Below the pieces are notes generated by a model. That model was not told the origin of the DNA and made no database searches. It was given only the letters and a program-made list of their open reading frames with translations. Source: an uncultured Alistipes sp. (GTDB lineage Bacteria; Bacteroidota; Bacteroidia; Bacteroidales; Rikenellaceae). From it: DNA of 13,081 nt. The stretch covers positions 1-13,081 of the forward strand of contig NZ_CABMQJ010000053.1 of NCBI RefSeq assembly GCF_902388705.1, in the 5' to 3' direction. Position numbers and translations under genes: made by a program. Each line of letters opens with the position of its first letter. Within the stretch, counting starts at the first letter, position 1. Positions 1-5,598 of the stretch are shown one piece after another.

Positions 1-1
1 C

Positions 2-439
2 AATCCGGCGTCGCTGGGCATCTGTACGCCGCAGCAGCTGCGTGCCCAGAGCGGCTGCGAGGGGCTGCGCTGCATCGCGCTGCAGCTGGCCGTGACCGAT
101 GCCGCGACGATCAATGCCTACGACGACGTGCTCTCGGTCTACGATTCGGCCGAAGCGCTGCGCGAGAAAATCATGCGGCCGGGCGACGGCGCACCGCGCG
201 AGGAGCGGCAGGAGCCGTTGAGCCTCCGCGAGCGGGAGATTGTCGTCTGCATCGTCAAGGGAATGACCAACAAGCAGATTGCCGACACGCTCTGCATCTC
301 GACGCACACGGTCATCACGCACCGGCGCAACATCGTGGCCAAATTGCAGATTCACTCTCCGGCGGGCCTTACGATTTACGCCATTGTCAACAAACTGGTC
401 GACCTGTCGGAAATACGGGATACGATTACTGAAATATAA
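2..439 (+). CDS. LuxR-family DNA-binding regulator, 3' part (5' end outside window)
   Basis: The reading frame is open from the first bases of the window, so the visible 145 codons are the C-terminal part of a longer protein. A GTG at position 92 is only an internal in-frame codon. The last ~65 residues form a LuxR/GerE helix-turn-helix: LSLREREIVV, then KGMTNKQIADTL, then the recognition-helix region STHTVITHRRN and IHSPAGLTIYAIVNKLV. The upstream visible part (IALQLAVTDAATINAYDDVL, then DSAEALREKI) resembles the C-terminal half of a receiver-like alpha/beta fold, as in Bacteroidota LuxR proteins of about 200 residues. Any phospho-acceptor Asp would lie outside the window, so I cannot say whether it is a true response regulator. 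The stop lies 5 nt before the cation transporter gene, so the two are probably co-transcribed and this protein may respond to metal or general stress. That link is inference; the HTH call is firm. Confidence 0.88.
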   Translation, partial: NPASLGICTPQQLRAQSGCEGLRCIALQLAVTDAATINAYDDVLSVYDSAEALREKIMRPGDGAPREERQEPLSLREREIVVCIVKGMTNKQIADTLCISTHTVITHRRNIVAKLQIHSPAGLTIYAIVNKLVDLSEIRDTITEI

Positions 440-444
440 CGGTT

Positions 445-1335
445 ATGGCACACGAACACCACCACGACCATGCGGTCACTTCGCTCAACAAGGCTTTTAT
501 CCTCGGCATTACGCTCAACGTGGCGTTCGTGGCCGTGGAATTCGCCGTCGGACTCTGTTACGGCTCGATGGGCCTGCTCTCCGACACCGGGCATAACCTC
601 TCCGACGTGGCGAGCCTGCTGCTGGCCATGCTGGCTTTCCGCCTTGCGCAGGCGCATGCCACGCCCCGCTACACCTACGGGTACAAGAAGAGCACGGTGC
701 TCATCTCGCTGCTCAACTCCGTCATCCTGCTCATCGCCGTGGGAGTCATCGTCGCCGAGAGTATCGGGCGCATGCTGCATCCGGCGCCCGTTGAGGGCGG
801 TGCGATTGCATGGACGGCGGGTGTCGGCGTGGCGATTAACGGCTTCACGGCGTGGCTTTTTATGAAAGACAAGGACAAGGACCTCAATGTCAAGGGCGCT
901 TACCTGCATATGGCTGCCGACGCGCTGGTTTCGGTCGGCGTGCTGGTTTCGGGCCTCGTGATTTCGTGGACGGGCTGGACAATCGTCGACCCCGTCGTGG
1001 GCCTTGTCGTCGCCGCGGTGATTGTGGCGTCGGTCTGGTCGCTTACGCGCGACAGCCTGCGCCTTTCGCTGGACGGCGTGCCCGTCGGAATCCGCGTCGA
1101 CGAGCTGGAGAGGACGATGGCTGCGGTAGCTGGGGTCGAAGCCGTGCACCACATTCATGTCTGGGCCATCAGCACCACCGAAAACGCCCTTACGGCGCAT
1201 GTGGTGCTCTCGGATATGCCGCATATGAATACGATCAAGCAGCGCCTCAAGGCGCAGTTGGAGGCGGCCGGCATCCACCATGTCACGCTCGAGTTTGAGT
1301 CGCCTGCCGAACATTGCTCCGACCGCTGCGACTGA
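445..1335 (+). CDS. Cation diffusion facilitator (CDF) family metal efflux transporter, CzcD/ZitB-like
   Basis: This 296-residue protein exports divalent cations, most likely Zn2+ (possibly Cd2+ or Co2+), across the inner membrane in exchange for protons. It has a His-rich N-terminus (AHEHHHDH), about six membrane segments between residues 15 and 200, and the paired metal-site motifs of the family: H50-x3-D54 in DTGHNLSD (TM2) and H155-x3-D159 in HMAADALVSVG (TM5). The HD/HD pattern is typical of zinc-type members. The C-terminal cytoplasmic domain contains VHHIHVWAISTTENALTAHV, the ferredoxin-like dimerisation fold, and the protein ends in CSDRCD, which could add a further metal ligand. The length is normal. 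The ATG at 445 sits 5 nt after the LuxR-type gene, which suggests one transcript, and a hairpin terminator follows at about 1357. Substrate specificity is inferred from motifs only. Confidence 0.95.
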   Translation: MAHEHHHDHAVTSLNKAFILGITLNVAFVAVEFAVGLCYGSMGLLSDTGHNLSDVASLLLAMLAFRLAQAHATPRYTYGYKKSTVLISLLNSVILLIAVGVIVAESIGRMLHPAPVEGGAIAWTAGVGVAINGFTAWLFMKDKDKDLNVKGAYLHMAADALVSVGVLVSGLVISWTGWTIVDPVVGLVVAAVIVASVWSLTRDSLRLSLDGVPVGIRVDELERTMAAVAGVEAVHHIHVWAISTTENALTAHVVLSDMPHMNTIKQRLKAQLEAAGIHHVTLEFESPAEHCSDRCD

Positions 1336-1354
1336 ATTGTTCGGCCGGAGGACG

Positions 1355-1393
1355 AAAACGCCGCCCCATACTTTGGGGTCGGCGTTGTTTGTT
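1355..1393 (+). terminator. Probable intrinsic terminator after the CDF gene
   Basis: Arms AACGCCG (1357-1363) and CGGCGTT (1380-1386) pair over 7 bp. After a single bulged T they continue as CCCCA/TGGGG (1364-1368 with 1374-1378) around a 5-nt loop. The tract after it (GTTTGTT) is only moderately T-rich. It lies 20 nt past the transporter stop and fits the end of the plus-strand transcript. An A-run precedes it, so weak action on the other strand is possible. Confidence 0.65.
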
Positions 1394-1429
1394 CCCGTTG
1401 ATAGTGCCATCTTTGTCCCCCGAAACAAG

Positions 1430-1460
1430 TTTGGGAGATTCATGTTGTGACGTAACTTTG
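1430..1460 (+). promoter_or_regulatory. Bacteroidota-type promoter (-33 TTTG, -7 TAACTTTG)
   Basis: TTTG at 1430-1433 and TAACTTTG at 1453-1460 are separated by exactly 19 nt, matching the known Bacteroidota consensus TTTG-N19-TAnnTTTG. It points along the plus strand, away from the CDF gene and toward the 3' end of yidD, where no plus-strand gene exists. The predicted start (about 1466) falls inside the hairpin at 1463-1489. The match is seen directly; promoter activity is inferred. Confidence 0.5.
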
Positions 1461-1462
1461 CG

Positions 1463-1496
1463 ATGCAGCCGGCCGTAGGCCGGCTGCATTTTGTTT
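1463..1496 (+). terminator. Perfect 12-bp hairpin with T-tract (intrinsic terminator)
   Basis: ATGCAGCCGGCC (1463-1474) pairs perfectly with GGCCGGCTGCAT (1478-1489) around a 3-nt loop GTA, followed by TTTTGTTT. The T-tract is on the plus strand, so it would stop plus-strand transcription before it runs antisense into yidD. It may be a second, stronger terminator behind the one at 1357. It could also terminate the transcript of the promoter that overlaps its 5' edge. Confidence 0.7.
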
Positions 1497-1541
1497 CAGC
1501 GCAGGGCCTGCTTGCGGCGGGGAGAGGCGCGCTGCAGGGTG

Positions 1542-1802
1542 TCAGGGGACGGGGTCGTAGCCGCTGCCGCCCCACGGATGGCAGCGCGCCAGCCGCCGGA
1601 GCGTCAGCCACGCTCCTTTCAGCGGGCCGTGCTTGCGCAGTGCCTCGATGGCATACTGCGAGCAGGTGGGCGTGAAGCGGCAGGAGGGGGGCGTAAAGGG
1701 TGAAATGCAGAGCTGGTAGAACTTCACCAATGCAATCAGCGGCAGCGCGCAGATGCGCTTAAAGACGCTCCGCGACTGCTTCCAGAATCCGGCGGACTGC
1801 AT
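1542..1802 (-). CDS. yidD: Membrane protein insertion efficiency factor YidD
   Basis: This small protein (86 residues) of the YidD/Haemolytic family assists insertion of inner-membrane proteins together with YidC. The family signature is complete: CRFTPTCSQYAIEALRKHG at residues 41-59, then G63, RRLARCHPWGGSGYDPVP at the C-terminus, with conserved Cys41, Cys47 and Cys74. A hydrophobic, basic N-terminal stretch (about 16-37) probably lies on the membrane. The ATG start at 1802 makes it overlap the end of rnpA by 44 nt. This start gives an N-terminus about ten residues longer than I would expect for the family, but I see no better ATG downstream. The rnpA-yidD pairing is widespread in bacteria. 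It is the last gene of the minus-strand cluster, and no clear minus-strand terminator follows. Confidence 0.95.
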   Translation of the reverse strand: MQSAGFWKQSRSVFKRICALPLIALVKFYQLCISPFTPPSCRFTPTCSQYAIEALRKHGPLKGAWLTLRRLARCHPWGGSGYDPVP

Positions 1803-2127
1803 GGGTGATGGTTTTGTAGGACAGCACCTCTTTCGAGGAGTAAATCAGGGCCAGGTCGAGGTTGACGGGGCTGCCGTTGTGCAGCAGCTGCTTTTGCAGC
1901 CGGTATGCCTCCTTGGTGCGGCGGCGCAGCAGATTGCGCTTGTTGGCCCGTTTATGAAACTTCTTGGGTACGGAGAACAGCACCTCGGCCGATGGAATCT
2001 CGTCGGCTTCGGTGTACCAAACGTAACGGAACGGAAAAATGAAGCCGCTCTCGCCGCTTTCGAACATGCGTCGTACGGCGCCGAGCGAACGGAGCCGCTC
2101 CGTACGTGGAAGCGAGCAGTCGGGCAT
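1759..2127 (-). CDS. rnpA: Ribonuclease P protein component
   Basis: This is the protein subunit of RNase P (122 residues). It binds the catalytic RNA and helps it cleave the 5' leader from precursor tRNAs in the cytoplasm. The diagnostic basic RNR motif is present at residues 57-76: FHKRANKRNLLRRRTKEAYR. It is preceded by the typical strand FSVPKK and followed by the DLALIYSSKE strand and a C-terminal helix. The N-terminus carries the usual RLRS segment at 11-14. The start is an ATG at 2127, 7 nt after the hemD stop. The 3' end overlaps yidD by 44 nt. The gene is not next to rpmH/dnaA as in many phyla; a hemD-rnpA-yidD order is, as far as I know, common in Bacteroidota. Confidence 0.96.
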   Translation of the reverse strand: MPDCSLPRTERLRSLGAVRRMFESGESGFIFPFRYVWYTEADEIPSAEVLFSVPKKFHKRANKRNLLRRRTKEAYRLQKQLLHNGSPVNLDLALIYSSKEVLSYKTITHAVRRILEAVAERL

Positions 2128-2134
2128 GGTTGTA

Positions 2135-2995
2135 TTATTTGCGGGGTTCGGCAGGACGGCGCGTGCGGCTCTTTTTGGCCAGTTTATGCTGCTGGCTGCG
2201 TATGAACTCCTCTTTTTGTGTGTCTGCGGTCAGTTCCACCGGCTCGATCGCTTCACCCTTTTGTACCTTGTTCAGGTAGATGTCGATGGCTTTCACCATC
2301 GAGGGTGCGGACGGCGTAGGGGCGTTGGCCAATACGGTGATGCCTGCGGCGAGTGCGGCGCGCAGCGTACCTTCGCCGAATACGGCTACGGCGGGCAGGT
2401 TCTCCGTGCCGAACTTCTCGACGAGGGTCTTGACGTCCGAGGGCGAATAGAGCGCCAGCAGGCCGTAATCTTCGGGTTTCACGTCGTCGAGCTCCGACGC
2501 CACCGTTCGCGCCAGGATGACCGGGTCAACCGCCAGTTTGAGCTTGGCGAGCGTTTCGGGCAGCTCGGGCTTGTGGGGCTCGCTCAAAGCCAGGATGAAT
2601 TTCTCTTCCTTGTGCTTGATTATCAGTTCGATAAATGAGGTGAACGAACCGTCGGCAAATGAGATTTTTCGTTTGCGGTATACGATGTATTTCTGCAGGT
2701 AGAGCGCCACGGCCTCCGTCTGGCAGATGTATTTCATGGTTTCCGGCACGGTGATGCGGGCCTCTTCGCAGATATGGAAAAAACTGTCGACCGTCGTGCG
2801 CGAAGTAAAAATAACGGCCGTATGTGTCAGTATCTCGACCCGCTGTGCACGGAATTCTTTCAGGGATACGCCTACTACGCGGATGAAAGGTTTATAAGCA
2901 ATCTCTACGTTGTATTTCTCGGATAATTCGTAGAACGGGGACTTTTCGATGACTGCGGGCCTCGGCTGCGATACCAATACTCTCTTAACTTTCAA
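2135..2995 (-). CDS. hemD: Uroporphyrinogen-III synthase
   Basis: The likely enzyme cyclises hydroxymethylbilane, inverting ring D, to give uroporphyrinogen III in tetrapyrrole synthesis. The sequence shows the HemD bilobal pattern: VKRVLVSQPRPA at the N-terminus, then AVIFTSRTTVDSFF (about 60-73) and, in the second half, LLALYSPSDVKTLVEKF, AVFGEGTLRAAL and APTPSAPSMVKAI, which match the conserved S/T-x-x and P-T-x-x-A features near the C-terminus. At 286 residues it is somewhat longer than the usual ~250, owing to a charged, basic tail (about 250-286, ending KSRTRRPAEPRK). The start is a TTG at 2995: the frame closes with TGA a short way upstream and has no ATG before it, and the N-terminus KVKRVLVSQP fits the family. 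It lies 36 nt after the DUF4271 gene. HemD is poorly conserved, so the call rests on pattern and context. Confidence 0.88.
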   Translation of the reverse strand: MKVKRVLVSQPRPAVIEKSPFYELSEKYNVEIAYKPFIRVVGVSLKEFRAQRVEILTHTAVIFTSRTTVDSFFHICEEARITVPETMKYICQTEAVALYLQKYIVYRKRKISFADGSFTSFIELIIKHKEEKFILALSEPHKPELPETLAKLKLAVDPVILARTVASELDDVKPEDYGLLALYSPSDVKTLVEKFGTENLPAVAVFGEGTLRAALAAGITVLANAPTPSAPSMVKAIDIYLNKVQKGEAIEPVELTADTQKEEFIRSQQHKLAKKSRTRRPAEPRK

Positions 2996-3031
2996 TGCTG
3001 ACCTAAATTTAACGTTACTTCATTCACTGGA

Positions 3032-4414
3032 TTATCTTGCCGCGAGCAGCCATAAGAGGCTGAATGGGAAGATTTCCACGATGCAAAGGTACAAAAACCA
3101 ATGCAAAATCGAAACTTTTTTGGAAATAAACAGATTCAGAACCTCTTTGAGATACAGTATGACCGTTGCGAGCAACCCGATGACTATGATGCAGAACCAG
3201 GCGCTGCCGGTGCCCCGGGGGCAGAGCGCGAAAAGCAGCAGGAACGGCGAGGTGACGATGACGCCCAGCGTGAAATAGGTTCGTTTCAGCAGGACGAGCT
3301 GCGAGACGAACGGCTGGGTGAGCGTCACGGCCCCGGTCAGCCTTACGGCCGCCAGCTGAAATACCGCCACGCCCGCGAAGGCGAGTGTCGAGAGCAGGCA
3401 GAGCGCCAGCACGGCACCTTGCGGCAGCGTTTCGATCAGGTAATCCGGCATGAGCGAATCCCCGTATTTGACCGTCATGACTCCCACGAAGAGCATGCCG
3501 ATGGTCGTGGCGATGTTCAGGAACCGTGAGAAGCCGCTGCCGCCCGGGTCTTCGGTGAGGCGCTCTCCCGTAGCCCTGTCGCGCGATACGCGCGTCAATA
3601 GCAGGCGCATGTCCCCCAGGTTGCGGTAGAGCAGCATGGCATAGGTTACGGCGAGCAGCAGCACGAAACTCTGGAAAACGGGGTTGCCGGTAAGCGAGGG
3701 CGCCTGCATGCCCTGCAAGGGGCTTGCATGTGCGGGGACGGACGCCGTGCCGAAAACCGTTTCGGCCGGTGCGTCGCGCCAGGGCGAGTCCGCCTCTGCC
3801 GGCCTGACAAACGTTTCGGGGGAGAAAAACGGGAGCGAATCGCCCTGTATCGCACCGGATGTCAGCGAATCTGCCGCCAGCGAATCTGTTACCGGATTTG
3901 CCGGCGAACTGGCCGCTGAATTTATCCTCGAATCAGCGGCTGAATTTGCCGTCGCATTTGACCCTGGGTTCGCCCCTGCGTTTGTTGCCGGATTCGCCGC
4001 CTGTGGATGTGCCGCGGAATTTGCCGCCGGGGGTGTCCCGGCCGGACGTATCGTTGAATTAGCCGCTGTATTTGTCACTGCATTTGCTGCCGGGTTCGCC
4101 TCCAACGGGCGTGCCGCGGAATTGGCCGCTCCATTTGCCGCCTGTTCTCCGTCGGCCTGTTCTCCGTCGGCCTGTTGTGCGGCGGCCTGTTGTGCGGCGG
4201 CCTGTGTCGCAGGCGTGCCGTGCGGGCGTACAGCGAGGCTGTCGTGGCTGCGGTGCGTTGCCGGAGAGGGCTGTGCCGGTGCCTGCTGTGCCGCGGGAGG
4301 AGTGCCGGGCGTTTGCCGTGCGGCCGGCGAAGCGGCGCCATGTACGGACATGGCACCGGAATCCTGCGTTCGGGGCAGCGAAACCGGCTCGGTATGTATC
4401 GACATGCCGGTCAT
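3032..4414 (-). CDS. DUF4271 membrane protein with a long repeat-rich N-terminal extension
   Basis: This 460-residue protein has no known function. Residues ~245-460 form the DUF4271 membrane domain, with about six hydrophobic segments (248-263, 299-315, 333-354, 381-397, 405-422, 437-456) and the characteristic end SKKVSILHWF...IVEIFPFSLLWLL. Residues 1-240 are low complexity, rich in Ala, Asn, Pro, Gln and Ser. They include a five-residue repeat AAAQQ-AAAQQ-ADGEQ-ADGEQ (about 72-91) and many NSAA/NPAAN-like units to about 175. The extension lacks a signal peptide, and I expect it to be disordered. The ATG at 4414 overlaps the kinase stop as ATGA, which argues for translational coupling. Later Met codons (residues 4, 22) are possible starts. 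DUF4271 next to hemD is, to my knowledge, a recurrent Bacteroidota arrangement. Confidence 0.88.
   Translation of the reverse strand: MTGMSIHTEPVSLPRTQDSGAMSVHGAASPAARQTPGTPPAAQQAPAQPSPATHRSHDSLAVRPHGTPATQAAAQQAAAQQADGEQADGEQAANGAANSAARPLEANPAANAVTNTAANSTIRPAGTPPAANSAAHPQAANPATNAGANPGSNATANSAADSRINSAASSPANPVTDSLAADSLTSGAIQGDSLPFFSPETFVRPAEADSPWRDAPAETVFGTASVPAHASPLQGMQAPSLTGNPVFQSFVLLLAVTYAMLLYRNLGDMRLLLTRVSRDRATGERLTEDPGGSGFSRFLNIATTIGMLFVGVMTVKYGDSLMPDYLIETLPQGAVLALCLLSTLAFAGVAVFQLAAVRLTGAVTLTQPFVSQLVLLKRTYFTLGVIVTSPFLLLFALCPRGTGSAWFCIIVIGLLATVILYLKEVLNLFISKKVSILHWFLYLCIVEIFPFSLLWLLAAR
3084..3114 (-). promoter_or_regulatory. Possible internal promoter for hemD-rnpA-yidD
   Basis: On the minus strand TACCTTTG (3091-3084) matches the Bacteroidota -7 element TAnnTTTG exactly. 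TTTC (3114-3111) lies 19 nt upstream and matches three of four bases of the -33 element. It falls in the last codons of the DUF4271 gene, about 80-90 nt before the hemD start. The conserved protein sequence there (LYLCIVE) could produce the match by chance. Confidence 0.35.
4140..4199 (-). repeat. Four tandem 15-bp repeats within the DUF4271 gene
   Basis: On the plus strand GCCTGTTCTCCGTCG occurs twice (4140-4154, 4155-4169), followed by GCCTGTTGTGCGGCG twice (4170-4184, 4185-4199). Within each pair the copies are identical, and the two types share 11 of 15 bases. In the protein they give the pentapeptides ADGEQ and AAAQQ. Identity at third codon positions points to recent slippage duplication rather than selection on the peptide alone. 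Confidence 0.9.
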
Positions 4415-5589
4415 CCCTCGAATATGCGTTTGAGCGTAATGCGGATGGTCGTGCCTTTGCCGATTTCCGATTCCACGACGGCGATTTTACCCTGGTGGTA
4501 GTCTTCGACGATGCGGCGCGAAAGCGAGAGCCCGAGGCCCCAACCGCGGGTTTTGGTCGTGAAGCCCGGTTCGAAGATGCGTTTCCAGTTCCCTTTCGGA
4601 ATGCCTTTGCCCGTATCCTTGACGTCGATCATCACGTTTTTATCGTCCGACGAGATGCGCACGTCGAGCGAGCCGTGTCCCTGCAGGGCGTCGAGCGAGT
4701 TTTTCATCAGGTTCTCGACCACCCATTCGAACAGGGCGGAGTTGATGTTGGCCTGCACGGGGGCGATGGCCAGTCCGTTGTAGTCGAGCGTTACGTTGCG
4801 CGGAATGCGTTTGCGGAAATACATGACCGATTCACCCACCACTTCGTTGATGTTGGCCGGCGTAAGCGGCGTTTCGGAACCGATTTTCGAGAAACGGTCG
4901 ACGATTTTCATCAGGTGCGTGAGGTCCTTGTTCATCTCCTCCACGGCGCTCTGGTCGACGTCCTGCGAGCGCAGGTATTCGATCCAGCCGAGCAGCGACG
5001 AGGTCGGCGTACCCAGTTGGTGCGCCGTTTCTTTGGCGAGCCCTATCCAGACGCGGTTCTGCTCGTCGTGTTTGGACGAGCGGAATGCGATGAACCCCAG
5101 CAGGATGAAGGCCGTGATGACCAGTATCTGCACGTAGGGGAAGTAGTAAAGGGATTTGAGCAGCGCCGAGCGTCCGTAGAAAATGATGTGGTAATGGTCG
5201 TTCGACCACCAGAAGCGCACCGTGCGCGGCGTGTTCTCCTCCGTGAACTTTTCGATTTGTTTCCGCAGCCGGTCGGGATGGTCGATGATTTTTTCGGGGA
5301 CGAGGTGGAACTGGAGCACCTCGAGGTTCTCGTTGGTCATGATGAACGGGATGTTGTTTCCGTTCGACACGATGTCCTTGATGAGCGGGTCTTCCATCGT
5401 GCCGCCCATCACGTTGCGGTTCACGCGCTCCATGGCGTGGGCCCACAGCGCCACGTCGTGCTGCTCCTTTTCCTTGAGGCGCTTGGCCATGTCGTTGGTG
5501 TAGAGCAGCGAAATCATGCCGAGGGCCACACCCACGATGATAACCACCACGCGGTTGCGGAACGAGAATATGTCGCGGCGGATTTTCAT
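4411..5589 (-). CDS. Membrane sensor histidine kinase (HisKA/HATPase_c), orphan
   Basis: This 392-residue two-component kinase has a TM helix at ~12-31, a ~115-residue periplasmic sensor loop (with HIIFYGR before the second helix), a TM helix at ~151-169, a dimerisation helix and a GHKL ATPase domain. The phospho-acceptor is His190 in AKETAHQLGTPTSSLLGW; the next residues are QLGTP instead of the usual E-L/M-R-T-P, a variant I associate with Bacteroidota kinases. The N box is VENLMKNSLDAL (291-302), G1 is DTGKGIPKG (325-333), the F box is IFEPGFTTKTRG and the G2 box is GWGLGLS (349-355), so it should be active. I see no clear HAMP domain. No response regulator gene is adjacent. The ATG at 5589 lies 9 nt after the S41 protease stop, and the stop overlaps the DUF4271 start. 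A periplasmic or envelope signal is likely but unidentified. Confidence 0.93.
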   Translation of the reverse strand: MKIRRDIFSFRNRVVVIIVGVALGMISLLYTNDMAKRLKEKEQHDVALWAHAMERVNRNVMGGTMEDPLIKDIVSNGNNIPFIMTNENLEVLQFHLVPEKIIDHPDRLRKQIEKFTEENTPRTVRFWWSNDHYHIIFYGRSALLKSLYYFPYVQILVITAFILLGFIAFRSSKHDEQNRVWIGLAKETAHQLGTPTSSLLGWIEYLRSQDVDQSAVEEMNKDLTHLMKIVDRFSKIGSETPLTPANINEVVGESVMYFRKRIPRNVTLDYNGLAIAPVQANINSALFEWVVENLMKNSLDALQGHGSLDVRISSDDKNVMIDVKDTGKGIPKGNWKRIFEPGFTTKTRGWGLGLSLSRRIVEDYHQGKIAVVESEIGKGTTIRITLKRIFEG

Positions 5590-5598
5590 GGCCGGGCC

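Larger units (their letters stand above)
1394..1541. other. Remaining part of the convergent gap between CDF and yidD
   Basis: Apart from the promoter-like elements and the perfect hairpin listed separately, this stretch shows no reading frame with coding character. There is no clear minus-strand terminator for yidD, whose transcript may run through the palindrome at 1463-1489. Confidence 0.5.

Noticed and set aside
1463..1489. Intrinsic terminator for yidD on the minus strand
   Set aside because: Read on the minus strand the stem is followed by CGCAAAG with no T-run, so the terminator signal is on the plus strand.
1355..1496. Invertible (phase-variable) promoter segment
   Set aside because: The two hairpins beside the promoter have unrelated arm sequences, so they are not the matched inverted repeats a site-specific invertase needs, and no recombinase gene is near.
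376..1611. A 411-codon open frame on the minus strand
   Set aside because: It is antisense to the CDF transporter, with His/Arg-rich shadow composition, and it crosses two hairpins with T-tracts.
4140..4199. CRISPR-like or regulatory repeat array
   Set aside because: The units are 15 bp, directly abutting, in frame and coding for pentapeptides, with no spacers.
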